Positions 25,713 to 35,005 of a stretch of 44,919 nt of DNA are shown piece by piece. Every line of letters starts with the position of its first letter. Positions within the stretch are counted from its first letter, which is position 1. Source of the stretch: Nitrospirota bacterium (GTDB taxonomy: Bacteria; Nitrospirota; Nitrospiria; JACQBZ01); contig JACQFA010000054.1 in the NCBI GenBank assembly GCA_016200255.1, forward strand, positions 1 through 44,919, written 5' to 3'. The position numbers and the translations under genes are program-made. The notes under the pieces were generated by a model, which saw nothing but the letters and a program-made list of their open reading frames with translations, was not told the origin of the DNA and searched no databases.

Positions 25713-26861
25713 ATGGCGACTCAGAAAGATCGGGTCACGGATGATCTGCAGAAGTTCATCAAAAAAAGCCAATGGGACAAAGCAATTCAGGCCTTGGCCC
25801 GCCTGTCCGAGTTGGAGCCCCAGAACGCCGTTCACCGGCTCCGTTCCGGTGATTATTGCCTGAAGCTGGGCGCAACCCAGAAAGCGGTCACGGCCTATCA
25901 TCAGGCGGCGGATCTATTCGCGGAAGGCGGGTTTGTCGTCAAGGCGCTTGCGGCTTATAAAATCGTCCTCCGGTTGGATCCTCAGAATAAACAGGCCCAT
26001 GAGAAAATGCAGGGACTACACGGACAGGCCCGGCAGCAGGCGGCCCTTTCCCAACCATATGTGCTTACGGCCGATATGCCGGTGTCGGAAAGAACGTCTT
26101 CGCCTTCAACCCCGGCCGTGGATGAGCAGTCCGTTGAGCAGCGAGAGGTCCCGACCGGCTCCCTTCTGGACCAAAAACCGGAACAAGAAGCTTTGGATGA
26201 AGGGGTGATCGGCGTTCAGCCATTTAATCTGGAGGAGTTCGGAGCCGAGTTGAAACCCACGCCCGCCGAGACTGCGTTCATGCCGGAGGCCGAATCGGTG
26301 ACGGCGGTTCCGTCCGCTGACCCGGACTCGGGCGGATTTGAAATCGAACGAACCTCTTATGTCGAGAGCGGAGGTTCCGCGCCGTCGCCGGTGCCCGCGG
26401 CGTCCGAGCCGCCCTCGGAATCAAAACCGCCGGAGCGCCGGCCGACGGATGTCATCCCGTTGTTTTCCAGCCTGTCGCCGGACGAGTTCTCGGAAGTGGT
26501 CGAGCGGATGATTCATTTCCAGTACCCATCCGGATATCGGATCGTGAAAGAAGGGGACGCGGGCGATTCGGTTTATCTCATCAGCCAGGGCTCGGTTCAG
26601 ATCATGACCAAGGTCGGGAACCGCGAGATCCCCCTGTCCGAGCTGAAAGACAATGATTTTTTCGGCGAGGTCGGTTTCCTGACGGGCCGTCCCCGGACCG
26701 CGAGCGTGATCACCAAGACGGATACCGAAGTCTTGGAACTTCGGGGCGAGGACCTCGTGACGATTATTGAAAAATTTCCCCGTGTCCGCGAGGTGCTGGA
26801 AAGTTTCTATAAGGCACGTGTCCGGGACACTCTCTCCAAAGTCAAACACCCGGGACTTTAG
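25713..26861 (+). CDS. TPR protein with C-terminal cyclic-nucleotide-binding domain
   Basis: 382 residues, no signal peptide, so cytoplasmic. Residues 1-105 form two or three TPR-like units (KKSQWDKAIQALARLSELEPQ, AVTAYHQAADLFAEGG, KALAAYKIVLRLDPQN). Residues ~110-245 are a Pro/Glu/Ser-rich, probably disordered linker. Residues ~250-375 are a CAP-type cyclic-nucleotide-binding fold: IPLFSSLSPDEFSEVVERM, a glycine-rich turn EGDAGDSVYLISQGSVQI and the phosphate-binding cassette FFGEVGFLTGRPRTASV, with Glu and Arg in canonical places. There is no helix-turn-helix, so it is probably a ligand-responsive scaffold rather than a transcription factor. The next gene encodes a class-II cyclic-nucleotide phosphodiesterase-like enzyme, which supports cAMP or cGMP as ligand (inference). 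Confidence 0.88.
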   Translation: MATQKDRVTDDLQKFIKKSQWDKAIQALARLSELEPQNAVHRLRSGDYCLKLGATQKAVTAYHQAADLFAEGGFVVKALAAYKIVLRLDPQNKQAHEKMQGLHGQARQQAALSQPYVLTADMPVSERTSSPSTPAVDEQSVEQREVPTGSLLDQKPEQEALDEGVIGVQPFNLEEFGAELKPTPAETAFMPEAESVTAVPSADPDSGGFEIERTSYVESGGSAPSPVPAASEPPSESKPPERRPTDVIPLFSSLSPDEFSEVVERMIHFQYPSGYRIVKEGDAGDSVYLISQGSVQIMTKVGNREIPLSELKDNDFFGEVGFLTGRPRTASVITKTDTEVLELRGEDLVTIIEKFPRVREVLESFYKARVRDTLSKVKHPGL

Positions 26862-26893
26862 CCACAACCTGCCAAGAAGGGAATAAGCACGGA

Positions 26894-27685
26894 ATGGAAA
26901 TCAAAGCGCTGGGTTGTTACGGGGCCGAATTTTTAGCGACCGACGCCGACGGGAAAACCGTCACTTATAACACCTCCGGATTCCTGGTCGGCCGTTCCGT
27001 GGTGATCGATGCCGGCACTCTTTCGACGTCGTTGAAACTGGACGAGCTGAGACAGATCCGGCATGTGCTGCTGTCTCATATCCATTTCGACCATATCAAG
27101 GGGCTGCCTTTTCTGGCCGATACTCTTTTTGGAAAGATTCCGGTGCCGATCGAGATCCATAGCCTGGACGAAATCCTGGCCGGGCTTCATGAACATCTTC
27201 TGAACGATACGGTCTGGCCGGATTTTACCAAGCTTCCAAACCGTGAGCAGCCGACCTTTCGTCTGTCCGAACTGCGGGAGGGTGACCGTCAGCCGGTGGG
27301 CGGGCTGCAGGTGATTCCGGTGCGGGTGAACCATATCGTTCCGACCATCGGATTCATCATCCAGGATCGAACCGGAGCAGTGCTCTACAGCGGTGATACG
27401 CATGAGACCAAACGGATCTGGGAGGTGGCTTCCAAAATCACCCATCTCAAAGCGGCCATGATCGAGACCTCGTTTCCGAATGATCTGCATCAACTGGCGG
27501 TGAAGAGCGGGCATTTGACCCCGCGGCTGCTGGCGCAGGAGTTTGCCAAAATCGGCAAGCCGGATATTCCGCTGTACGTGTACCACATGAAGCCCCAATA
27601 TGTCGAGCATCTGACGGCCGAGATTGCGGCCCTCAAGATTCCGAACGTCCGGTTGTTGAAAGACGGACAGACATTTACCGTGTAA
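26894..27685 (+). CDS. Metallo-beta-lactamase-fold hydrolase, class-II 3',5'-cyclic-nucleotide phosphodiesterase-like
   Basis: 263 residues of MBL fold. The dinuclear metal motif HxHxDH is HIHFDH at residues 62-67, in [18 protein letters not shown]. Further ligands are His in [12 protein letters not shown], Asp in LYSGDTHET and His in YVYHMKPQY. The sequence layout (N-terminal [16 protein letters not shown], the HxxPTxGF segment) fits the class-II cyclic-nucleotide phosphodiesterases, which open cAMP or cGMP to the 5'-nucleotide; an RNase Z-like or other MBL enzyme is the alternative. It sits 32 bases after the cyclic-nucleotide-binding protein gene and 11 bases before accD, so it may be cotranscribed with both. 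AAGGG lies upstream of the ATG. Confidence 0.82.
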   Translation: MEIKALGCYGAEFLATDADGKTVTYNTSGFLVGRSVVIDAGTLSTSLKLDELRQIRHVLLSHIHFDHIKGLPFLADTLFGKIPVPIEIHSLDEILAGLHEHLLNDTVWPDFTKLPNREQPTFRLSELREGDRQPVGGLQVIPVRVNHIVPTIGFIIQDRTGAVLYSGDTHETKRIWEVASKITHLKAAMIETSFPNDLHQLAVKSGHLTPRLLAQEFAKIGKPDIPLYVYHMKPQYVEHLTAEIAALKIPNVRLLKDGQTFTV

Positions 27686-27696
27686 ACAGGAACAAG

Positions 27697-28539
27697 ATGG
27701 CCTGGTTTAAAAAGGACAAATCCAGCCGGTCGGCCGAGGGGAAACGGTTTAAGATCCCGGAAGGGCTGTGGCTCAAGTGCGACAGCTGCAAGGAGGTGAT
27801 CTACCGGAAGGAGATCGAGAAAAACGCCAAGGTCTGTCCCAAATGCAATTACCATTTTCCCATTTCGGTCGAGGAACGGATCGCCTTGATCCTGGACGAA
27901 GGAAGCTTCAAGGAAGGGGACGCGGGCCTTTCCCCGATGGATCCCTTGAATTTCAAGGATTCCGCCCGCTACCGGGATCGACTCAAGTCGGCCCAGGAAA
28001 AGACCCGCCGGCGTGAGGCGATGCTGGTCGGGGAAGGAATGATCAACCATCTGCCGGTGATCATGGGCGTGTTCGATTTTTCATTCATGGGCGGCAGCAT
28101 GGGCTCGGTCGTGGGAGAGAAGATTCTGCGCGCGGCCGAACGGGCGGCGGAGCGGCGATGGCCGTTGATCATCGTCAGTTCGTCCGGCGGGGCGAGGATG
28201 CAGGAAGGAATCCTCTCGCTCATGCAGATGGCCAAGACCTCGGCCGCACTGGCCCGACTGGCCGAGGCGAAGGTTCCCTACTTTTCGATTCTGGCCGATC
28301 CGACCTTCGGCGGCGTCACGGCCAGTTTCGCCATGCTGGGCGACATCATCATCGCGGAACCCAAGGCCCTGATCGGTTTCGCCGGTCCCCGCGTGATCGA
28401 GCAGACGATCAAACAGCAGCTCCCGGAAGGATTCCAGCGATCCGAATTCCTGCTGGACCACGGGATGGTCGATCTGATCCTGGAGCGGAAAAAATTAAAG
28501 CAGACCCTGACCAAGCTTCTTGCCTTTTTTAGTCCATGA
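27697..28539 (+). CDS. accD: Acetyl-CoA carboxylase carboxyltransferase subunit beta
   Basis: Transfers the carboxyl group from biotin to acetyl-CoA, giving malonyl-CoA for fatty-acid synthesis; works as a complex with AccA. An N-terminal zinc ribbon has Cys-28, Cys-31, Cys-47 and Cys-50 (LKCDSCK and VCPKCNYHF). The crotonase-like domain includes [13 protein letters not shown], the oxyanion-type motif [28 protein letters not shown] and [12 protein letters not shown]. The length of 280 is typical. AGGA lies before ATG 27697. Its stop overlaps the folC start (ATGA), implying translational coupling; accD-folC adjacency is common in bacteria. No accA, accB or accC is in the window. Confidence 0.97.
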   Translation: MAWFKKDKSSRSAEGKRFKIPEGLWLKCDSCKEVIYRKEIEKNAKVCPKCNYHFPISVEERIALILDEGSFKEGDAGLSPMDPLNFKDSARYRDRLKSAQEKTRRREAMLVGEGMINHLPVIMGVFDFSFMGGSMGSVVGEKILRAAERAAERRWPLIIVSSSGGARMQEGILSLMQMAKTSAALARLAEAKVPYFSILADPTFGGVTASFAMLGDIIIAEPKALIGFAGPRVIEQTIKQQLPEGFQRSEFLLDHGMVDLILERKKLKQTLTKLLAFFSP

Positions 28540-29843
28540 CCCTTTCCTATCCAAAGGCGATCGAATATCTCTACGGTCTGCAGTGGCACGGCATCAAACT
28601 GGGACTCGACACCATTCGACGACTCATGACCGTCCTGAATGAACCGCATCGGCGTTTTCGCTCGGTCCATATCGCCGGCACCAACGGCAAGGGATCCACC
28701 GCGGCAATGGTGGCGACGATCCTTGCCACGGCCGGATACCGAACCGGGCTCTACACCTCACCCCACCTGATCGATTTTACGGAACGGATCTGCGTCAACG
28801 GCGAGCCGATCCCACGGAAGGCGGCGGCCGGTCTGACCGGACAAATTCGGGACGCAGCGGCCGGTACTCCGGTCACCTTCTTCGAGTTCACGACGGCGAT
28901 GGCGTTCCTGTATTTTGCGGATTCCGCCGTTGATTTTGTCGTGGCCGAGGTCGGGATGGGCGGACGGTATGATGCCACGAATGTATTGACGCCGCTTGTC
29001 TCCGTGATCACCCCGATTGATTTCGACCACCAGGCTTATCTGGGGGATACGATTGAACGGATCGCCGCCGAGAAGGCCGGGATCATCAAACCTTCGGTAC
29101 CGGTGGTGACGGCGGCGGACCGGCCGGAGGCCGTGAGCGTGATCCGGACTGTCTGCCGCGAACAGAACGCCCCGCTCTATCGGCTGGGGTTTGAAGTTCG
29201 CGTGGAGGGGGTGACGCCGCAACGGTTCAGCTATCAGGGAATCCATGGATCTCTTGCCGATCTGAACTGTTCACTGCTGGGAAGGCATCAGTTGTCCAAC
29301 GCGGGTTGCGCGCTGGCCGTGCTGGAACTTCTGGAACAGACGGGAATCTCGATCGGGGAGGAAGCGGTTCGTCGGGGGCTTTCATCCGTTCGATGGGAAG
29401 GCCGATTGGAACCGATGCCGCCGGCTCCCTCCGGTGCGGCCGTGATCTTGGACGGTGCCCACAATCCGGCCGGCGCCCGGGTCCTTCGAACCTTTTTGAA
29501 AGAATCGCGCCCCTCCCGCCCGGGGCGGCTGATTCTCGTGGTGGGAATTCTTCGTGACAAGGATATCGACGGCATTCTGGGGGAACTCGTTCCGATCGCG
29601 GACGAAGTGATTGTAACGCGGCCCCGTTATGAACGGGCCGCATCGGCGGATGATCTGAAGCGGCATATCGAGAAATACGGAGTCCGCGTGACGGTCCGCG
29701 AACCCTTGGAGGATGCGCTTCGGTATGCGCAGTCCGTTGCGGCGGCCGCGGACCGGATCTGCATCACCGGATCCCTCTATACCGTCGGTGAGGCGCGATC
29801 CTATCTCAAGGGATTGGCGCAGCCTTCCGCGCTGAGGGGGTGA
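28536..29843 (+). CDS. folC: Bifunctional folylpolyglutamate/dihydrofolate synthase
   Basis: ATP-dependent Mur-ligase-like enzyme adding glutamate to dihydropteroate and to folates. P-loop GTNGKGST at residues 48-55; [21 protein letters not shown] (folate-binding loop); [56 protein letters not shown] (Mg and glutamate site); and C-terminal [10 protein letters not shown]. The length of 435 is normal. It is translationally coupled to accD by an ATGA overlap. lptD follows after 33 bases and is probably cotranscribed. Confidence 0.96.
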   Translation: MTLSYPKAIEYLYGLQWHGIKLGLDTIRRLMTVLNEPHRRFRSVHIAGTNGKGSTAAMVATILATAGYRTGLYTSPHLIDFTERICVNGEPIPRKAAAGLTGQIRDAAAGTPVTFFEFTTAMAFLYFADSAVDFVVAEVGMGGRYDATNVLTPLVSVITPIDFDHQAYLGDTIERIAAEKAGIIKPSVPVVTAADRPEAVSVIRTVCREQNAPLYRLGFEVRVEGVTPQRFSYQGIHGSLADLNCSLLGRHQLSNAGCALAVLELLEQTGISIGEEAVRRGLSSVRWEGRLEPMPPAPSGAAVILDGAHNPAGARVLRTFLKESRPSRPGRLILVVGILRDKDIDGILGELVPIADEVIVTRPRYERAASADDLKRHIEKYGVRVTVREPLEDALRYAQSVAAAADRICITGSLYTVGEARSYLKGLAQPSALRG

Positions 29844-29876
29844 GATGCCGCGGCGAATCGGCTCAGGACTATCGCG

Positions 29877-32066
29877 ATGACGGGCGGTCTGTGGTCCTTT
29901 CAAAGGACATCCATCGCGGCCGCACTGCTGTTTTCTCTCCTTCCCTGTTCCCCGACGTCTGCGCAGTTGGTGCCCCATGTGTCCTCTCACGTGAAAAGCA
30001 ACGATCAGCCGATCGAAATCACGGCCGAACAGATTGAGTACCTCAAAGATGAAGATCGGTATATCGCGGATGGCTCGGTTAACGTGATCCAGGGATCCGT
30101 TCATCTCACGGCCGATCATGTGGTACTGGACAATCAAACCGGTCTCGTGAAAGCCTCCGGCCATGTCGTTTTGCAGGACAAGGGAGACGTGCTGTCGTCC
30201 GACCGGCTCGATTACAACCTTCAGACCAAAACCGGCACGGCCGTTCCCGGTCAGCTCTTTGCGAGAAAGGTGAACTATCACATTCAGGCGGCACAGATGG
30301 ACCGGTCGGGAGAGTCGCATTATGAGCTAAGGACCTGGTCGGCCACCTCGTGTGATGCCGATGAAGGCGAAACCCCCTCATGGCGATTTCGCGGCCGGAC
30401 GGCCCGCGTCGACCTGGGGCAGTATCTGGTTGCGCGGGATGTGGTTTTTTACGTCAGGGGCATTCCGGTGTTCTACGCGCCGTATCTTGTTCTTTCGATG
30501 AAAACGACGCGGCAGAGCGGCTTATTGATTCCACGGTTTGGCTATAATACGGTGGATGGACTGCGGGTGAACCAGGATCTTTTCTTGGCGCTCGGTCCCA
30601 GCCAGGACGCGACGCTTACGCTCGATTACCGCGCCATCCGAGGAACCGGCGCAGGGCTGGAATACCGGTACAAACTCAGCCGGGGGTCCGAGGGGCAACT
30701 GCATTACACGATTTTCGACGATCATATCACCGCAAGCCGGCGGTCGGAGACGACGCTTTCACATGTCCAGCGGTTTACGACCGATTTCCAGGCCCGCTTG
30801 AACGTTCATCTCATCAGCGACGTCAACCAGCTCCGGGATCTGAGCTCAACCACGGCGGACCGGCTTCAGCAAAGTCTGGAATCAACCTTTGTCATCTTCC
30901 GGCGGTGGGACAATCAAGACCTCAGCCTGTCAGCCCGATTGACCCGGGATCTCGTCACCCGAAGCAACACCACACTCCAGGAGCTGCCCAAAGCGAGCTA
31001 TGTTCTTCGGGAATATCGCCTGGGCGATCTTCCGCTGTATACCGGACTGGATGCGACCGCCGTCAATTTCTGGCGCGAAAATGTGGATGCGGCGGCCGGC
31101 TTAATCCGGGCCGTTCGTCTGGACGCCTTCCCGCGGATCTGGACGAGACTGAACCTGGGAGGGATTGTTTTGACCCCGCGTGCCGGTTATCGGGAAACCT
31201 GGTACAGCCGTGATCTTGTTTCGGACTCGCCCACCCGCCGTGGGCTGGAGATACTGGATTTGGGTGCCAACACGCGTCTGACCAAACGGTTTGAATCGTC
31301 CGGTTCCGGCCGGCTGGTTCATTTCATCGAGCCGGCCGTGGTGTATGACTATGTCCCTCGTGTGGATCAAGCCAATCTGCCTCATTTCGATGATATCGAT
31401 CAGCTTCCCCGGAAGAACAGTGTCACCTATTCGCTGACCAACCGCCTCGTCTGGGAAGAGGAGGCCGATCCCGAGAAACCAGCCTCTCTGGAATGGATCT
31501 TCTGGAAACTCACGCAGAGTTACGACATCCATGCCAAACGGCTCGAGGGGAATCCCGGGCCGGCGCATCCGTTTTCAAATCTCCGATCGGAATCCATCCT
31601 GAGGCCGTCCACCAAAACCTCGCTGGACATCGACACCTTTTATGATCTTTCCCAGCGAAAAACCGTCTCGTTCAACAGCGATCTGCATCTTCAGGTGCTG
31701 AACCCCTGGGAGATCGGGGTCGGCCAGCGATACACACGCGAGGGCGCGCCGGGCCCGAATGGAGATCCGATCAATCCCTTGAGCCCGCCGGATCGGATGT
31801 TCTGGTACAGCCAACCGTCGCCGCTTCTCCGTTTCCTCACGATGGATACAAAGATCGTGCTGCTGAGCAAGATGACCCTTACCGCGCGTGTTTACTACGA
31901 TGTCAAGGACCAGGCCATTGCCGAGACGGATTACGGACTGAGGTATATCGGTCAATGTTGGGGCATTGATTTGTCCTATCAGATACTGCCGGATCGACGG
32001 CAGTGGGGTTTCCTGATCACCCTTCGGCCGGAGGAGATGTCTCGCGCATCAACCATCGGCTTTTAA
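29877..32066 (+). CDS. lptD: LPS-assembly protein LptD
   Basis: Outer-membrane beta-barrel that inserts lipopolysaccharide at the cell surface together with the lipoprotein LptE. Signal peptide (about 1-29). An N-terminal LptA/OstA-like beta-jellyroll (PIEITAEQIEYLKDEDRYIADGS and ADHVVLDNQTGLVKASGHVVLQ) links to the periplasmic LPS bridge. A long barrel region follows with LptD signatures VFYVRGIPVFYAPYLVLSMKT, RQSGLLIPRFGYN and LTYRAIRG-like strands, ending in a terminal aromatic (TIGF). 729 residues is close to E. coli (784). AGGA lies eight bases before ATG 29877. It is direct evidence for an LPS-bearing outer membrane. The partner LptE gene is not visible here. Confidence 0.94.
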   Translation: MTGGLWSFQRTSIAAALLFSLLPCSPTSAQLVPHVSSHVKSNDQPIEITAEQIEYLKDEDRYIADGSVNVIQGSVHLTADHVVLDNQTGLVKASGHVVLQDKGDVLSSDRLDYNLQTKTGTAVPGQLFARKVNYHIQAAQMDRSGESHYELRTWSATSCDADEGETPSWRFRGRTARVDLGQYLVARDVVFYVRGIPVFYAPYLVLSMKTTRQSGLLIPRFGYNTVDGLRVNQDLFLALGPSQDATLTLDYRAIRGTGAGLEYRYKLSRGSEGQLHYTIFDDHITASRRSETTLSHVQRFTTDFQARLNVHLISDVNQLRDLSSTTADRLQQSLESTFVIFRRWDNQDLSLSARLTRDLVTRSNTTLQELPKASYVLREYRLGDLPLYTGLDATAVNFWRENVDAAAGLIRAVRLDAFPRIWTRLNLGGIVLTPRAGYRETWYSRDLVSDSPTRRGLEILDLGANTRLTKRFESSGSGRLVHFIEPAVVYDYVPRVDQANLPHFDDIDQLPRKNSVTYSLTNRLVWEEEADPEKPASLEWIFWKLTQSYDIHAKRLEGNPGPAHPFSNLRSESILRPSTKTSLDIDTFYDLSQRKTVSFNSDLHLQVLNPWEIGVGQRYTREGAPGPNGDPINPLSPPDRMFWYSQPSPLLRFLTMDTKIVLLSKMTLTARVYYDVKDQAIAETDYGLRYIGQCWGIDLSYQILPDRRQWGFLITLRPEEMSRASTIGF

Positions 32067-32093
32067 TTCGAGAGATAACCGGGCCGATGCGGC

Positions 32094-32122
32094 TTGACAG
32101 TTTTAGGCCGGTTGAGTATCGT
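32094..32122 (+). promoter_or_regulatory. Predicted sigma-70 promoter for the SDR gene
   Basis: Perfect -35 TTGACA (32094-32099), 17-base spacer, -10 TATCGT (32117-32122, 4 of 6). The expected start is about 40 bases before ATG 32170. Confidence 0.55.
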
Positions 32123-32169
32123 GCTGGGTATTCGCGAGCGAAGCCGACCGTTAACGGGAGATTGTTTTA

Positions 32170-32907
32170 ATGGATCCGAGGGGCAAAGCGGTACTGATTA
32201 CGGGAGGCGCGCGGATCGGCCAGGCCGTGGCTTTTGCGCTGGCGAATCGAGGCGCCGATGTTGCGATGACCTACCTTAAATCGAAAAAGAGCGCGGAGGA
32301 GACCGCAGAGTGGGCCAGAGATCTCGGGGTCCGCGGGCTTGTGGTGCGTGCCGATCTGACGAATGAGGCCGACCTCGGCAATGCGATCAAGAAGGTGAAC
32401 ACCGCTTTTGGAGGACTGGATATTTTAATCAATATGATTTCCATCTATGAAAAGACAGCACTGAAAAATCTGAATTCCAAAATCTGGCGAAAAAATATGG
32501 AGGCCAATTTGGAAGCGGCCTATCTCCTCTCGCTCAAATGCGCGCCCATCATGAAGCGGCGTGGCGGCGGCCGCATCATCCATTTCTCGGACTGGGTGTC
32601 GGCCAGCGGGCGGCCACGATATAAGGATTACGTTCCGTACTACGTCTCAAAGGCAGGGGTCATCGGACTAACCGAAGCGCTGGCACTGGAACTTGCACCA
32701 GAGATACTGGTCAATGCGATCGCGCCGGGCCCGATCCTCCCGCCGCCGGGTCTTACGGCAAAGGAAAATCGCGAAGTTAAAAGCGCCACGCCGCTGGGCC
32801 GGTGGGGAGGTCCGGAAGAAATCGCCAAGACGGTTTTATTCCTGATCGAGACGGACTTTATCACGGGCGAATGCATTCGAGTTGACGGCGGGAGACATCT
32901 TTACTGA
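32170..32907 (+). CDS. SDR-family oxidoreductase, pteridine-reductase/FolM-like
   Basis: 245-residue classical short-chain dehydrogenase. Cofactor motif TGGARIGQAVAFALANRG, Asp-rich second motif RADLTNE, structural motif LINMIS, catalytic Ser in IIHFSDW and the YxxxK pair in YYVSKAG, and C-terminal VDGGRHLY. The TGGARIG opening, the missing third Gly of the usual TGxxxGIG and the segment NAIAPGPILPPPGL resemble FolM and pteridine reductases, which reduce dihydromonapterin or dihydrofolate with NADPH. With folC two genes upstream, a pterin/folate role is a fair guess; a 3-oxoacyl-ACP reductase-like activity is the alternative. It has its own promoter and GGGAG nine bases before the ATG. Confidence 0.85.
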   Translation: MDPRGKAVLITGGARIGQAVAFALANRGADVAMTYLKSKKSAEETAEWARDLGVRGLVVRADLTNEADLGNAIKKVNTAFGGLDILINMISIYEKTALKNLNSKIWRKNMEANLEAAYLLSLKCAPIMKRRGGGRIIHFSDWVSASGRPRYKDYVPYYVSKAGVIGLTEALALELAPEILVNAIAPGPILPPPGLTAKENREVKSATPLGRWGGPEEIAKTVLFLIETDFITGECIRVDGGRHLY

Positions 32908-32940
32908 TACGAGAAAGAATGGTCTTGGTTACAGCGGATG

Positions 32941-33321
32941 TCACGGTCGAGTACGAAACTCGATATACTCGATGCGGCCACGATCATTAATGAAGGCGTT
33001 CGCGATCCAACTGATGAGCGATAAGAAAAGCGCTCCAAAAACGGACGGCCAGAATCCGGACACGTGAAACCCCTTCACAATCGTCCCCGCGATGTACAAC
33101 ATGAATCCGTTGATCACCAGGGCAAACAAACCCAGAGTCAGGATGGTAATCGGTAGTGTAAGCAGTATCAGGATGGGTCGGAGAACGGCATTGATCACGC
33201 CCAGCACAGCCGCGGCGACAAAGGCGGCCGGGATATTATCGACAGCGATCCCCTTGATCATTTGACTGATCAGGATCAAGGCCAAAGCATTAATCACCCA
33301 TCGAATCAGAAGTCCTTTCAT
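32941..33321 (-). CDS. Phage-holin-family-like small membrane protein (PF04020 type)
   Basis: 126 residues with four hydrophobic helices (about 5-24, 31-50, 56-78, 90-110). Family features: N-terminal LLIRWVINALALILISQMIKGI, AAVLGVINAVLRPILILLTLPITILTLGLF and NGFMLYIAGTIVKGFHVSGFWPSVFGAL. These small inner-membrane proteins (annotated as phage holin family 4 superfamily IV, or DUF360) are common in bacterial chromosomes and have no proven holin role; nothing phage-like surrounds it. It has its own promoter and GAGAGGG just before the ATG. It converges on the SDR gene with 33 bases between. Confidence 0.9.
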   Translation of the reverse strand: MKGLLIRWVINALALILISQMIKGIAVDNIPAAFVAAAVLGVINAVLRPILILLTLPITILTLGLFALVINGFMLYIAGTIVKGFHVSGFWPSVFGALFLSLISWIANAFINDRGRIEYIEFRTRP

Positions 33322-33340
33322 GTACCCTCTCGTTGACTAC

Positions 33341-33369
33341 TGTATAACTCAAACAGAGTTGTTTGGCAA
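33341..33369 (-). promoter_or_regulatory. Predicted sigma-70 promoter for the holin-like gene
   Basis: On the minus strand, TTGCCA (33369-33364, 5 of 6), exactly 17 bases, TATACA (33346-33341, 4 of 6). The expected start is about 13 bases before ATG 33321, just long enough for the GAGAGGG site. Confidence 0.5.
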
Positions 33370-33415
33370 TAGCCTTGAGTTCCAAACCCGCCACCGGACA
33401 GGATTGATGCCATGA

Positions 33416-33554
33416 TCACGAATCAGATGGATACGCCGGCAGGGTGGTGAGGCGCGGGTCCTCGACGTGGCCTCCCATTATGAAGTGATACAGGTCTTGA
33501 TACCGCCGCGATCTCCTGATGACAGGCGATCACCTGTTCCAGATTCTCCGGCAT
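33416..33554 (-). pseudogene. Short gene of about 45 codons with an apparent frameshift
   Basis: ATG 33554 overlaps the DUF4416 stop (TGATG) and reads MPENLEQVIACHQEI. In that frame the rest is Pro/His/Arg-rich and unlike protein, ending at 33423. One base later, the +1 frame continues sensibly as RRYQDLYHFIMGG, then HVEDPRLTTLPAYPSDS, to a stop at 33416-33418. The two halves together look like a small helical protein, joined if one G in the GCGGCGG run (around 33507-33511) is removed. It could be a genuine frameshift, a sequencing error in a GC-rich run, or coincidence. I do not recognise the family. The remaining 94 bases up to the holin-like gene hold only its promoter. Confidence 0.35.
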
Positions 33555-34072
33555 CAAACCAGCCTCCGGGCCTCATTGAAAAGCGCGATGTATTCCTCCG
33601 ACCGGAAGTCGGGATAGGTGTTGGGGAGCGGAACGAAGCTTTTTCCCTGATAGACGAGTGTGACCTCGGCGTAAATGCCGTCCCGGAGATAGATCCGGTG
33701 CGAATAGTCCTTGGTCGTCGCCAGCACGATCTTCGACGGGGCGATATAACCCGGATCCAGATTGATCCGCCGGAGACTACCTTCGGCCGTTTTCCGGGTC
33801 CGTTGTTGTTCCAGTTCATTTGTAAATTGCTTGATCTCGTGCAGCGTATCGGGCGAGATGGGTTCCTTGAAGAAAAGGAATTGTCGCTTCAAGTCCGGGC
33901 CCAGTTCCTTTTCATAATAGGTTGTATGAGTCCAGGGATAGACGGGACTCTCAAGATCGATCGGCCCGAAGCGCGAGACGATCGGCTGCCGGACCTCTTC
34001 GAACAACGTGGTCCGGTTCGAGATCATTCCAATGAAAAGCTTGACCGGAGTCGCGGGGGTTATATGTCCCAT
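33554..34072 (-). CDS. DUF4416 family protein
   Basis: 172 residues, cytoplasmic, no catalytic motif known to me. The DUF4416 pattern is clear: KLFIGMISNRTTLFEEV at the start, FGPIDLESPVYPWTHTTYYEKELGPDLKRQF, then NLDPGYIAPSKIVLATTKDYSHRIYLRDGIYAEVTL and the closing LPNTYPDFRSEEYIALFNEAR. Function is unknown. It overlaps the end of the upstream peptidase gene by 13 bases and overlaps the following mini-gene by a TGATG, so the three look translationally coupled. Family members occur mainly in deep-branching anaerobes, thermophiles, Desulfobacterota and Nitrospirota, consistent with the suggested origin of the window (general knowledge, not checked). Confidence 0.85.
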   Translation of the reverse strand: MGHITPATPVKLFIGMISNRTTLFEEVRQPIVSRFGPIDLESPVYPWTHTTYYEKELGPDLKRQFLFFKEPISPDTLHEIKQFTNELEQQRTRKTAEGSLRRINLDPGYIAPSKIVLATTKDYSHRIYLRDGIYAEVTLVYQGKSFVPLPNTYPDFRSEEYIALFNEARRLV

Positions 34073-34878
34073 AATTTCTGGAGGGCTGTATCGAGTGCGG
34101 TGAGATGGATCTCGGCGCGCTCTTCCCGCGTAAGATGGATCGGGGTTTCGGTCGTGTAGCAGCGCCGGCTTCCGTTGGCGTAATGGTAGAAGGCCTGAGG
34201 CCAGTCTGGCCTTTGCTCGAGCATGATCCTGAAGTCGTCATCTGCGTTCCCTCGGTGGATCAGGCCGTCTTCGGCAGGCATTCCCTCGATCTCTTGGTTC
34301 CGGTTGACCGGGTAACGGGCGCCGATTCTGGCGATCATCTCGCAGCCCCACGAGGGCTCGCCGCTCTGCGTCAACTCATAGAGATAGAAGCCCGGGGTGT
34401 CGATGTCTTCATGAAACTCCATGGCGAGGGAAAAGGGCCGGTTGGCCGCGGCCTGTTTCACATACCGGACCTCGGCCGGCGGCGAGGGATTTTTGAACTG
34501 CCGGTTCAGATCGACGCGCGCTGCATTTTCCCGTGTGTTGTGTTCGTATCCGAACGGGTTGACGCAGGGAAGAACGGTGAACTCGAACCGTTGATACGGA
34601 TCCGGGAGCGATGAATAGCGTTTCAGAAACTCCAGAACGGCCCAGACGCTTCCCGGTTCATCCCCGTGGATTCCACCGCCGATATAGACCGGGCGCGTTT
34701 TGGGATTGCCGGTCTTGGCGCCCTTCAACGTGAGATGATAAAAGGGGTACCGTTCCCCTTCCGTTTCGACCACACCCGGTTCGACCACTTGCAGCGATGG
34801 AATCTTGCGGGTCGCACGGTCGATGGCCTCGACCACTTCACGATAATCGCGCACTTTCTTAAGAATGGATCGGCTCAT
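34060..34878 (-). CDS. M14-family zinc carboxypeptidase-like protein
   Basis: 272 residues without a signal peptide. The zinc site of the M14/AstE-AspA superfamily is present: HxxE in [21 protein letters not shown], and the third His in [19 protein letters not shown] conserved substrate-side Arg/Asn pair lies in [13 protein letters not shown], and the general-base Glu is likely the one in [10 protein letters not shown] near the C-terminus. It may trim peptides, for example cell-wall peptides, or deacylate an amino acid; the sequence does not decide. It leads DUF4416 in a minus-strand operon and is divergent from ndk. Confidence 0.85.
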   Translation of the reverse strand: MSRSILKKVRDYREVVEAIDRATRKIPSLQVVEPGVVETEGERYPFYHLTLKGAKTGNPKTRPVYIGGGIHGDEPGSVWAVLEFLKRYSSLPDPYQRFEFTVLPCVNPFGYEHNTRENAARVDLNRQFKNPSPPAEVRYVKQAAANRPFSLAMEFHEDIDTPGFYLYELTQSGEPSWGCEMIARIGARYPVNRNQEIEGMPAEDGLIHRGNADDDFRIMLEQRPDWPQAFYHYANGSRRCYTTETPIHLTREERAEIHLTALDTALQKLWDI

Positions 34879-34939
34879 TTCATAAAACTATCATATGAGC
34901 CGGGACAAATCAATCACGCAGAGCGCCCGGGAAAATCCA

Positions 34940-34968
34940 TTGCAATTCCGAGGGCAGTTGATTACAAT
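34940..34968 (+). promoter_or_regulatory. Predicted sigma-70 promoter for ndk
   Basis: TTGCAA (34940-34945), exactly 17 bases, TACAAT (34963-34968, 5 of 6). The expected start near 34975 gives a 126-base leader that contains the whole 78-bp repeat copy A. Confidence 0.5.
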
Positions 34969-35005
34969 AGCAGCGTTTTTGGCTTCTTCAATCCAAGGAA
35001 ATCTA

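Noticed and set aside
32941..33321. Prophage remnant, because of the holin-family name
   Set aside because: No integrase, lysin, capsid or attachment repeats nearby; this family is common as a lone chromosomal membrane protein.
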